A stretch of DNA of 64,000 nucleotides from Sporobolomyces roseus (taxonomy: Eukaryota; Basidiomycota; Microbotryomycetes; Sporidiobolales; Sporidiobolaceae), in the NCBI GenBank assembly GCA_016617785.1, contig JADILM010000001.1, positions 2,356,001 through 2,420,000 of the forward strand. The letters are read 5' to 3'. A model generated the notes under the pieces. That model ran no database searches and had not been told where the DNA came from. It saw nothing but the letters and a program-made list of their open reading frames with translations. Every line of letters begins with the position of its first letter. Position 1 is the stretch's first letter. Positions 11,723 through 22,465 of this stretch are shown piece after piece. The position numbers were made by a program, and so were the translations under genes.

Positions 11723-14060
11723 ATGAGCAGGAGGGATGAAGTAGTAGATGTAAGCCCCATACCCCTCCTCCTCGCTCGCTCGTTGAACCCCCACTAGATT
11801 GAATCAACTCATCTCTCTTCCCATTACTCTCTACAGACCTTTGATTCACTGGTATCCAACTTTAGAACACATTTAGCAACAGCGATAGACAACAGGGATA
11901 GTCGCCCAACCCCTTCGAATCCGACAACTCCATCTCTCACTTCAAGGTTATCTTCCATCCTCGATCTACCAACGAACGCATCATCCTCTGCAGCAGGATC
12001 AGCATCAAGGCACCAGCAACAACCTCAAGCGAGCGTACCCTTCTCGGATTCACGCCATACCTCAATTCCACTTCCTCCTCCCGCTCCTTCCTCTTCTTCC
12101 TCTCCCAATCTCTCAAACCCTCACCCTCCACCTCATGATCATGACGACGCTCTACCGACCTACTCTCGTCGACCTCCCGTAGCACCAGATTACATCGCCT
12201 CACTCCCTTCGAAACGCCTTCATCTCTTGACGAGTCGAACTGGCAAACTCCATCTCGAATTACAAGCTAGAGGACGAGAACACGTAATCTTGATTCAAGA
12301 AGAACCAGATGGCAAAACCGATTTGTCGGGAGTATTGAAAGTGAACCTGAAAGAACCAGAAACGATCACTCACATCAAGATTCGATTGAAAGGAATCGTT
12401 CGAACTTTGGTCATGAAAGCTCACGCATCTGGACGTCACCCCGTATCAGACGAGATCACATTCCATGAATCCTCTACTACCCTCTACACTTCCTCTTCCG
12501 ATACTTTCCTCCCAGCAAACGAATCGTCCGACCCTTCAAAACTACTCGGAACTTTCACTTTTCCCTTTTCCCTTTCCGTTCCCGCTCAAATCACTCATTA
12601 CACCTCGTCGATCTTACCCGGTGCACAACCAGTTCCTTTATCAAGACCAGTTCGACCCCCTCCCTCTTTCATGTTAGAATCTCATCGATCCCCTTTAGAA
12701 CGCTCGGCAAACTCTATCATCGCGACCCAATCTCCTTCCTCGAATGGACTCTCGACGGGTGGGTTCGAAGTATCTTGTAGGTATTTCATCAAGATTACGT
12801 TGGGACGTAAAGGTCTCCTCAAACTAAATGAAAGGTGGATCATTCCAGTCGTTTTCGTACCCCGTCAAATCACTCCGACTATTTCACCCTTACGTGAACT
12901 CTCCTTGTCGAGGGAAGAGAGACCTCCTCATTCAGATACGGACCCGAATGGTTGGACGGAAGAAGGCAAGTTTAGAATGAAGAGGAGTATAAAGAAACCT
13001 GGTTCGATGAATTGGAGGGGTAGTAAAGGAGGTGGTACGGCTGATTTAGAGATTGAAGGAAAGACGATCAGGGGTCACAAAGTTGAGAGAGGGGACGCTG
13101 GAACTCCGGGAGGAACCGGGGTAGTACCGTTTGAGGTGAGGATAAGGACTAGTAGTGTTGCCGTGACGGGAAAGTTCGTGCCGAGTATGATTAATGTGTT
13201 TTTGGTACAACGGACTGCGATCACCGCTCAGCGATTGAGTGAGTTCTCGAGCATTTCTCTCAATTTACAGCTTGTTGAATCGTTTGGAAGCTGATCAAAG
13301 TGTTCGTGTTCATAGCTAATGCTCAAGATGTTGTCGTTTCTCGAGCAACTTCGATGCATCCGATAGGAGAGACCGCAGATGGAGTACCTTACGCGAATGG
13401 ATCAGGATGGGAAGTCAATTTCGGAGGGAATGTTCGACTCGTAAGCTTCCTTTTCACTCCTACTGTTCTCATCCTTCCACTCAATGACAAGTTCAATCCT
13501 CCCGTCTCTCTAGCCTCCACAACTAGGTGTTTCATTCCGAGCCCCGAATCTCTCTGTAACCTACGTACTCTGTTTCTCAATCAAGTAGATTTGTCCCTCT
13601 CCTTTCTCCCCATCCCTCACCTCACTAAACCTCTCCCCCCTCCCCTTACAGTGTCGGTGGAATCTCGAACGACCTCTCGCCACTAACGATTCCAATCGAA
13701 TTAATAAACTGTCCACCTCGCCAATCAATTGATTTCTCTCCTCCCCCCGGTCCTCCTCCTCCTGCTCATTCCGAAATCCCTCCCTTACCTCCGAGGTTTC
13801 CTCGTCATCCTTCCACACCAACAGTGGTACCTCCAGATTCAACACCGAGTAAGACGAATAATGGGGTAGGGACGAGAATGGATCCGGTTGGGGAGAGGGA
13901 AGAGGAGGAGGCTGAATTGGAGGCTGTGTATGGATTACCCCCGAGTTATTTTGATACGGTTGGAATGGATGGGAATGGGAATGGGAATTCGAACGGAGAG
14001 GGATCGAGTACGGGAGGAGGAGGAAGATTCAGTTTCGGTGGTAGTGGTTGGAGAAGATAA
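11723..14060 (+). CDS. Arrestin-domain (ART-type) trafficking adaptor
   Basis: Five exons fit in phase: 11723-11749, 11837-13238, 13316-13440, 13514-13584 and 13652-14060, giving 677 residues. A Pro/Ser-rich N-terminal region of about 150 residues is followed by an arrestin N-lobe (GKLHLELQARG, DLSGVLKVNLKEPETITHIK, LKGIVRTL), then FEVSCRYFIKITLGRKGLL. The C-lobe ends with VSFRAPNLSVTYVLCF and LTIPIELINCPPR. A PPSY motif in GLPPSYFDTV near the C-terminus fits binding of a Rsp5-type HECT ubiquitin ligase, as in yeast ART proteins, which direct ubiquitination and endocytosis of plasma-membrane transporters. Cargo is unknown. The 27-nt first exon was chosen because it supplies the only ATG whose splice to 11837 keeps the long upstream frame open. 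Confidence 0.85.
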
Positions 14061-14302
14061 GGTCTGCAAGTCGACGAGTCGCCGATGAATCAGGGCGTGC
14101 TCTCTGCCTCTCTTTGTGTTCTGTTTCGAACGATGTTTGAATGTTTTTTTTGTTTTTGTTGTCGACACTTTTTTCCCCCTCGTTTTAAATTAAGCTGACT
14201 GTTTTGCGAAACTGCTAATACTATGCTTTACTGTTCTCCCTCACTACACAACAAGATCTCATACGTCCAACTAAGAGAATCCACTCACTCGAACGGACCT
14301 CT

Positions 14303-15568
14303 CTAGAATCCGTACTTGTTTCCAGCGCTCTTTCTGTTCAACCTAGCCTGAGCGATCCTCTCCTCCAGTTCCGCCCTGTTATCATGCGCATCCGCCAACA
14401 AACTCGACAATTGTCCTTTCCTCCTAGCTTGTTGAGTAGCTTGTTTCGGAATCTACTCACGCCGATACCTCGGTCAGTCAATCTCCTCACTGATATCCTC
14501 GAGAAAGAGATTGAGATTGAGAAACGTACACCTTTGATCTGAGCGCTCTTCTTGAACTCTTCCTCCTTTCCAGGTAATTGAGTAGGTCTGGTCGCCCAAG
14601 CTTCTCGAGCTCTTTGCGCTTCATCAACATCTTTGTACCCTCCAGTATTCGCAATCTCTTTCGAATCGAACCCTTTCGGCAACTCCTCTTCGTGTGAGGC
14701 TTGTGAAGCTTGCCATTGTAAGGCGAGTTCATAAGTCTTTTGATCTTTCGCAACCCATTCTCCAGAGGGAAGTTGGGTGAATCCAGGGTAGGGATCATCG
14801 GCTGTCGGAGTCTTTGTAGAAGTGGAAGGATCGCGAAGGGACGGTGCCGAGGAGATCGAGGGTGCTGAAGAGATGGGTCGAGAGGAGGAGGACGAAGGAT
14901 TTGAGGAAGAAGAAGTGACAGAACCTGCGGATTCGTCCAACGCTCAATCTCGATTCGTTCACACTGAAAGGAAGAGAATGCGCACCGATACCGAAAAAAT
15001 CTACTGCTGGTTCTGCAGGTGGAGGAGGAGGAGGAGCTGTAGAAGTAGCTTTCCCTTTCCCTTTTCCTCTCAGCGACGGAGGTGCAAACATCCCAACAGG
15101 TTTCTTTTCCTGCTCGACCACTGATCCCTCATCGAATAAGTCACCCAATCCAGCTCCCGCCGTACTCGTGCCAGTCGGTTTAGGTTGAGAGACAGGAGTT
15201 GTAGTTGGTTTGACTTCATTCTTGGGTTTGGGTAACATTGCTGCTAACCCACTCAGCCTACTCCCACTTCCTAAAGCTAGTTTAGGTTTCTTCTTTGCTG
15301 GTCCTTCACTCTCTTCCGATTGTGCAGCGGGTAAATCGAGTAGGATTCGAACGGGTCCTTTCTCCTTCTTCTTGGGTGCAGGGAGGTTCGAAGTGGTGGT
15401 TGATTTGGAAGTGGAAGGAGCTGGTAGGTTGAGGGATGATTTCGGAGGAGGGAGAGATAGTAAAGATGAAGAAGTTGATGAAGTGACAGAGGGCTTCGAA
15501 GTGGATGAGACGGCTGGAGGAGGGCTCGTATCGGAATCTGAATCGGATCCATAGTCTACTAAACCCAT
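14303..15568 (-). CDS. PRCC-like nuclear protein
   Basis: The ATG at 15568 gives MGLVDYGSDSDSD, the typical N-terminus of PRCC-family proteins. A long Pro/Ser/Lys-rich region follows, with AAQSEESEGPAKKKPKLALG and LSGLAAMLPKPKN. Later exons carry DDPYPGFTQLPSGEWVAKD and PTQLPGKEEEFKKSAQIK. The last exon reads IPKQATQQARRKGQLSSLLA to ELEERIAQARLNRKSAGNKY-GF and stop, the conserved PRCC C-terminal block. PRCC proteins are nuclear; in animals PRCC is linked to splicing factors and to the checkpoint protein MAD2B. The fungal role is unproven. The gene is convergent with the arrestin gene (243 bp between stops). An upstream in-frame ATG exists but the MGLVDYG start matches the family. Confidence 0.85.
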
Positions 15569-16012
15569 CTTGAGCGAGTTTGAGCAAGAGGTTGGAAGTG
15601 AAGGGAGAGAGGAACCGTCGCATCGTATCGCAAGCACTTTCGCAAGCCTCTTTCTTCGAGAGGTCTATCTTGAAGAAGCCCTACAGTATCTTCGTCTCGA
15701 TTGTATTTATCTGTCGTGCTCATGGAAAAGAAAATCGAGTTTCTCAACTTCGCAATCTGCTCAATATCTCGCTTTTCTTCCTTCAAATGGATACGAATAA
15801 AAATAGGATAGATAGCAAGAATAGAGCAGAGTTCGTCAGAAAGGAAAAGCGGCGGGCGAATGAAGAGCAAGAGCAAACGACAGAACAGTTCAAAGAAAAC
15901 GAAACGACTCAAAATCGGTACAAAGCTTGTTTGCGTCGACTGACTAAGTCATGTGAGTGCGAGAGGGAGTGCTGAGCGTCGAACGGCCGAGTAGGGGGTC
16001 GCTATCAGCGAA
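15569..16012. other. Intergenic region upstream of the PRCC-like gene
   Basis: About 440 bp that holds the PRCC-like promoter and the 3' end of the unknown gene to its right. Open frames on both strands overlap the PRCC leader and carry no domain signal. Confidence 0.4.
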
Positions 16013-17216
16013 TCAAAAGTCAGAGACTGGTCCAAGACCAACATTGTTTGCGATTGAGACGGAACACACCTGTGATACAGTACCCGGGGATCTATGCCGC
16101 TCTGACGGATCTAGGTAGCTACTAGAAGGTCCTTGAAGTGAACCAGGTGAGTCGCGATGGCGATCGGCAAGCTTTGGAAGCTCCTGATCGACTACTTCGT
16201 CAATATTCGAAATAGTCTGAAGCAGTTCCATAGTAGTAAAGCTCACGGGAAGGTGCCATTGGTGTATAGGCTGTGAGGGTGTCTTCAGCTCGTCTAGGAT
16301 CGATTTTGGTGTCGGCTGTTGATACAGCGTAGAACCGAAAACTATTTAGCTTCGTTCGATCCTTTTCGTGACTGAATGAGCATGAGTTGAGGGGACGTAC
16401 GATCCAAAGATTGTAATAAGCGGCTTCAATTTGTCTGCTCGCGACGACGCGCACGAGTACAAGGCGAGTAATCCCAATGATCTTCGAGACTGCTTCTCGC
16501 TGATCCGCCGCGATAGCTTGATTCCAGGAGTCTCCATGATCGTCGCACACCAGTTCCTTTAAACTTCGACAAGCATATTCGCACCACGGACTGAGGGCTG
16601 CGATCCCGTTGATTTCGTTCGAGGTCTTGAGGAGCAGCGACCCGTGATCTGGAACTAAGCTGTCTTCAACGTTGATCGTTTGACTAGCCCTTTCTACGAA
16701 ATATCGGAACTGTTGCACCGAGTCAGGCGTCAGTCCATTCGATTGGAGAAGTTGAGCGTAAAGACAGAGGGGAACTTACCGTAATCTTTCGGAAAATTGA
16801 TGAATGCGGCATAGTGTCGTAGATCCAGAAGAGACCAGCCGTAAGCTGTTCGAATGGAGGCTGCATAAGACCCGAGATCCGTTCTTAGCATCATGAAACA
16901 GAGAACATGAGCGGGAAGTGCAAATAGCTAGGCTTACAATGGAACCCGAAAAGAAGAGATCTTCGCTGTGAAGGTCTCCAACCGGTCGAGTGACAAGGTT
17001 GTGTATGACTTGATCAAGACGTTTGACGAGTTGAGATGTCGTCTCTTCGATGTCCCGCCGTTGTTCATTGCTTGCTCGATCTTTCAATTGTACGACCCTT
17101 GCTAGTATGTCCATCGACCATTGTTGTACGTATTGATGTCCTCCGAGCATACGGACCAGAGTGCTCAGGGCACTTCCGACATCGATCGACTTGTGGGAGG
17201 AAGCTTGCGTTGCCAT
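16013..17216 (-). CDS. Unknown protein, intact paralogue of the broken gene at 4783-6011
   Basis: I do not recognise the family. Start taken at ATG 17214-17216 (MATQASSHKSIDVGSALSTL). Exon 1 ends DLHSEDLFFSGSI at GTAAGC. Exon 2 begins PPFEQLTAGLFWIYDTMPHS. Exon 3 runs from SVQQFRYFVERASQTINVED to ASRQIEAAYYNLWI at GTACGT. Exon 4, after a CAG acceptor, begins PTPKSILDELKTPSQPIHQW and ends NNVGLGPVSDF with the stop at 16013-16015. The product is mostly helical in appearance, with no membrane segment or catalytic motif visible. Intron positions and flanking residues match the plus-strand paralogue about 11 kb away. More coding sequence may lie upstream: an open frame continues to about 17664. 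Likely a lineage-restricted family. Confidence 0.7.
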
Positions 17217-17851
17217 GGCGATTGACGGGAAGAGTCGAGAGCGAGAAGTAGATTGAGAAGTCCCTGGGCGATACTCCACTCAAAACTGAGGACCTGGTGA
17301 GGACAAGGAAGAAGGAGCAGCTGGTGCAAGACGGCTGAAGCGTCGAAGCATTTGGCCGCGGAGAAACCCGGAATTGTGATCGAGAAGCTGACATCCATGC
17401 AAAGCACCTGTAGCGGCTGGCTCGAGGCTTGACTAGCTTGACTGCTGGTTTTGGCTGAGTGCAATTGCGAAAAATGAGGCAAGAATCGGAAGCTTGGGGT
17501 GAGGGAGGCGAAAGAGACTCATTGATGACGTCCTCCGCACCCTGATAGACTGAACAGCTATCCGAGAGCCTACCAGAGCGAGAAAGAAGCTCTTGAGACG
17601 AGATGAGTCCCGAGAAGTGAAGGGAAAGAGAGAGAAAGTTGAAACCGCTTCTCAACTCCACCACACTCTGCTCGGAAGCCGAATCGACACCGCCAGACAG
17701 TCGATTGCACTACAAGAGGACTTTCTATCCGCCTCTCGTACCCTCGACAGCTGTGTACAGCGTACCAAAGTCGATCGCATTTTCTACATCTATCAACTTT
17801 TCCCTTCACCCGACAGCAAACGAGCAAGCCAGAGTATAGAAGCGAGGAAGA
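17217..17851. other. Region between divergent unknown gene and mitochondrial IF-2
   Basis: About 635 bp. On the minus strand it contains open frames (17165-17482 and part of 17065-17664) that could be an extra 5' exon of the unknown gene, but the homology to its paralogue stops near 17216, so I leave them uncalled. It must also hold both promoters. Confidence 0.4.
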
Positions 17852-20800
17852 ATGTCAGCCAGATTATTATCCCGTACACGGAACCTCACCTCTCCCTGCA
17901 CCTGTTCAACGTTGTACCGCCTCCCCTTCTCTTGTCCCTCTCCCTCAACTTCCGCTCTCCAACCCTTCTCGACCTCTAAGTCTACCTCGAACGCACCAAA
18001 AGACGATCAATGGAGACCATTGCGACCGCCAACGAACCGAAGAGCAGCAGCAGGAGGCGGAGGAAGAGACCTTTCGCAACAAAAGATTTACGCACAAGAT
18101 CGACAGAGGGAGAGGTTGATGCAAGTCAATTTGGAGAAACCAAAGTATGCGAATGAAGAGAGAGGAAGAGGTTCAGCTAGAGGGAGACCAGGACCTAGAC
18201 CGGTGAGAAATGGGCATGGGGAGACTCAGACTCAAGGAGAGAGGTTATTACGGAGTGCGAGAGCGGTAGGAATGGGTCCGAGTGATGTCGGGAGTGGGTT
18301 GGATCAACAGAGGGACAAAAGTAGGAAATGGAAGAGATCACCAGAGGGTCCGAACGATTTACCTCAATTCAAGGGAGGAGGGATTGGGTCGAAAATGGTT
18401 CCTGGTCGAATCAATCGGAGTATGCAGGGTCAAGAGAGGAAGGAACAACCTGTTGGACGGATAGGAGGAGGTGGAGCGGCACAGAGACCGGGTCAGGAGA
18501 GGAGACGACCGAAGCAGGCAAAGGTTCTCAAGAAAGTCGCTCTTCCCTCGGCTCTTCGACTCGACAACCTTTGTAACATTCTCAAGATGAAGCTTTGTAC
18601 GTCTTCCTATTCTCTCCAAACCCTGAGACCTGAGTATTGATCGGTTGTTCGTCTCGCAGGGCATGTCCAGAAAGCCGCTCAACGACTTGGACTCGACGAT
18701 GTTCGCGCTGAACGACGTAAGCCTTCTTCGATCTCTGCGCTCGAATAGCTTGTGCTGACTAGTCCGTCGTTGACAGTGCTCACCGCCGAAGACGCAACCT
18801 TACTCTCGCTCGAACTCGGTTACGAACCTACGATCGATGACGAAGCTGCCTTCGATCTGTACCCTCTGCCTCCTTCTGATCCCTCTGATCCGCTCCTCTT
18901 CCCTCGGCCTCCCATTACCGGTATTTTCGGTCACGTCGATCACGGGAAAACCTCTCTCCTCGACGCTCTACGAGCCACTTCCGTCGCTGCTGGAGAAGCA
19001 GGAGGAATTACTCAACATATCGGAGCGTTCGAGGTCGAGGTGGATAGTATGGCGGAGAATCTCAGGAGGAAAGAGAAGGGAATGGCTCCTTTAGCTCCTT
19101 CGACAAAGACGAAGAAGGAACAGGGACCTACTATTACGTTCCTCGATACTCCTGGTCACGCTGCTTTCACCGCTATGAGATCGAGAGGTGCGGATGTAAC
19201 GGATGTGGTCATTCTGGTCGTAGCGGCGGATGATGGAGTCAAACCGCAAACGGAGGAAGTTATCGGTTTGATCAAAACAGCAGATGTTGGAGTTGTCGTC
19301 GCTCTAACGAAATGCGATAAACCTGGAATCGATACTGTACGTCACTCAATCTCATCAGGAGTTCTGTTCAGTGTACTCATGTTCCGGTTCGAATGGTGTA
19401 GACGAAAGTGAAGCAATCTCTCATGTCGGCGGGAGTCGAGATCGAAGATTTCGGAGGAGACGTACCTTGCGTCGAGGTCTCGTCTATGACTGGACAAGGA
19501 TTACCGGAGCTACTCGAGACGGTCAGTGCGATTGCAGAAGTACGGGAATTGAAAGCGGAACGAGAAGGGAGAGTCGAAGGAAGAGTTATCGAAAGTAGGG
19601 TAGAGAAAGGTCGAGGGTAAGCCACTCTTTCCCTCTGGTCGTGATCGAATACTCGAGCTCATTGTGAGGAGTGAACAGGAATGTCGCGACTGTACTTGTC
19701 ACTCGAGGATGCCTCAAACCCTCTGCGTCTCTCGTCGCCGGTCAAACTTGGGCTCGAGTTCGAACCCTCATTCCACCATCCGGCAAGGCTGCCACGAGCG
19801 CTTTACCTGGTCAACCCGTCGAAGTCACCGGATGGAAAGATCTACCTTCAGCAGGAGATCTCGTCCTCGAAGCGAAAACTGAGGATGAAGCGAAGAAGGC
19901 GGTTCAGAATCGATTGAGAAGGAAGGAACAGGAGAAGATGTGGAGCGATGTCGAGATCATCAATGAGAAACAGAGACGAGACTCGGAGATGCTGCTGAAG
20001 CGAAGGGAGGAGGAAGAGAAAGCGAAAGCGAAGGGATTGAGAGGGAATGCTGTTATTCACGCTGGAGATGCTGCTGTCGAAGATTTACATGAAGGTGACG
20101 GTGGCGTCAAGGAGCTACTGTTGGTGATCAAGGCGGATGTCAGTGGAACTGTCGAAGCGGTCGTTGGAGCACTCGAGAATATCGGAAACAAAGAGGCAAA
20201 GGTCAAGATCCTCACTTCCGCGGTCGGAGACGTTCAGCAAGGAGATGTTGATATGGCTCGTGCTGTAGGAGGTGAGTGACATCCTGACTGAATTCAATTG
20301 TGCGAATCAACTGATGTTTGATTTCGATTTCTCTCAGCTTCGATCATCGCTTTCAACGTCAAAGCCCCAAATTCCCTCCTCAAAGATGCATCTCGAGGTC
20401 CAACTCCTGTCCCCATCCACACCTCTCCCATCATCTATCGATTAGTCGACATCGTCCGGAAAGAAACTGCTGCTCTTCTTCCCAAAGTCATCGAAACTCG
20501 AGTTCACGGAGAAGCGACTGTACAACAACTGTTCGAGATCTCGGTCAAGGGGAAGAAGGAGACTAAGAAGATCGCTGGAAGTAAGGTTTCGAATGGTGTT
20601 TTCCAGAAAGCGAGGAAAGCGAGAGTGGTCAGGAATGGAGAGATTATTTTCACTGGTGAGTCTCGAATCCTCTCTTATAGCTTCCTATCAATGGCGATGC
20701 TGACAAGTTCGCTTGGGTCTCGCAGGAACTGTCTCGACCCTCAAGCAAGTCAAGAAAGATGTTCTCGAAATCTCGAAAGGAGTCGAATGTGGTATCGCTC

Positions 20801-20877
20801 TCGATGATTTCGACACTTTCGAACCTCTCGACGTCATCCAGAGCATTGAAGAGATCGCCAAGGACGCTGAGCTATAG
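17852..20877 (+). CDS. Mitochondrial translation initiation factor IF-2
   Basis: GTPase that brings formyl-Met-tRNA to the mitochondrial small subunit. The ATG at 17852 opens an Arg/Ser/Thr-rich mitochondrial presequence and a basic, Gly-rich linker. Exons then supply [36 protein letters not shown], the G1 loop [19 protein letters not shown], switch [12 protein letters not shown]3 [20 protein letters not shown]4 TKCDKPG and G5 [13 protein letters not shown]. Domain 3 and 4 blocks follow: [66 protein letters not shown], then [13 protein letters not shown] near the end and the stop TAG at 20875-20877. Seven or so introns. Full-length IF-2 architecture with all G motifs intact; corresponds to yeast IFM1 and animal MTIF2. 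Confidence 0.93.
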
Positions 20878-21058
20878 ACTTGAACGTAATAGAATGTATT
20901 CATGTAGGACTTCACTCGCAACTCTCGCATCGTAATCGCAACTCTCGTTTTCGCTCTCCCTTCTTCTCGCTTCGCGACAGTCAGCGATCCGCCTCGGCTC
21001 CCTAGCTACTCGCGAGGAAGTCACTGCAGGTACTGAATCTTTCTTGCACTTTTCACAT

Positions 21059-22199
21059 CTACTGCTTTCCGATTTCTTTCGAAACGAACTGATTATATGC
21101 CTCAGAGTATTCCGGGTTCCAACGAGACAAGGCAGGGCGCTTGAGGAGGATATCATCGAGGTTGTAGCGCATCCTTGCTTGGTCGAGTTCGAAATTGACG
21201 TCGTCTGCGAATCCTCTGTCGTTAGTCGAGTTTAGATTCAATCGTAGAGAGAAAGGAAAGCTTACTGTCAGGACAGATAATGTAGAACTCGTCGAGGCGT
21301 GAGTACAGCTCCTCCGCGACCTATCACAAAGAGGTGTTCAGAAAGAGAGCCGCGACAGAGAGAAGCGAGAGAGAGCTCACCTGCGCTGCAGTCCAGGCAG
21401 CCTCGGGTTTCTTCGAGGCATCCACTTCACCGTCCGCTCCTCCTCCAGTCGTGAGCTTCGTGTAGGTGTAGCCAGGAACGAGGAGATGAGCGGAAACTTT
21501 GGTCGGAATGAGGGAGTGAGCGAGAGATTCGGCGAGAGACTTGACTGCTGCCTTCGAAGCGTTGTAAGCTGGGTTACCAGGAGGATTCGTGATGCCTGTC
21601 GGCACGAAGAAGCCCAAGCTTAGTCACGGGAACCTCGATTGAGCGGGACTCGTGCGAACCTTGTTTCGATCCGGTGATTACGACAGCAGCGGGACTATCT
21701 TGCGAGACCATTCGATCGACGAAAGCTTGAGTTCCGTTCAATACTCCTCCGAAATTGACTGACATGAGCTTGCTGTGCGAGGTGACAGGGAAGTGATCAG
21801 TTGAAACTATTTTCGCGAGAAACGACAGTATAACTTTACTCACTTCCAAGATTCGAGATCACCTCCGAAGCTCTTGGACGGGATCTGAATGCCTGCATTG
21901 AGTACGAGGAAGTCGACTCGTCCATGTTGTTCGAACACTTCGTCTGCGAGTTTCTGAACTTCTTCAATTTTCGAAACATCGATAACCTTGCTTGAGAATT
22001 GTTCTTTGGCTACTCCAGCACTGATCAGAGCTTTTGAGGTGTTGTCGAGAGCTGCTTGAGACTGATCAACGAGGACCACCTTCATTCGATGACGCTGAAG
22101 TGCGATTGAAGCTATTTCATAGCCAATTCCTCCAACGGCTGCACCAGTGACGACAGTTACGGCGTCGGGTTTGAGGTATGCTGGAGATGAGGAAGACAT
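21059..22199 (-). CDS. Short-chain dehydrogenase/reductase
   Basis: The ATG at 22197-22199 gives MSSSSPAYLKPDAVTVVTGA. The classical SDR motifs are present: the nucleotide-binding TGAAVGGIG, the acidic residue at the end of beta-2 in VVLVDQS (suggesting NAD(H) preference), DFLVLNAGIQ, the catalytic Ser strand AAVVITGSKQG, and YNASKAAVKSL with catalytic Tyr and Lys. The sequence then reads HLLVPGYTYTKLTTGGGADG, and the C-terminal exons end SRWNPEYSEAYNQFVSKEIG. Several short introns (near 21610-21840, 21320 and 21250). The substrate cannot be told from sequence; the C-terminal extension past the Rossmann core may be substrate-specific. Convergent with mitochondrial IF-2 with 181 bp between stops. 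Confidence 0.88.
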
Positions 22200-22465
22200 G
22201 TGGAGGATGAGAAGAGAGAGAGAAAGGGGGAAGTCTGCCTCCACTCTGAATTGCGCGAGAAAATTGAGTCTGGGGTCAACGAGGAGCAAGGAGCCTTACG
22301 ACTACAATGTGAGAGCTCGCAGGGTAGTATGAGGAAAAGTGAGAATTATCGTAAATATCTTCTTGATCAAGCTTTCTTTCGCTATTGTTCCGCAACGTAA
22401 ATCGCAACGAGTCTCTACATGCCTAATGGATAACAAAGTCTATATGGAATGAAGAGAAGTATCTA

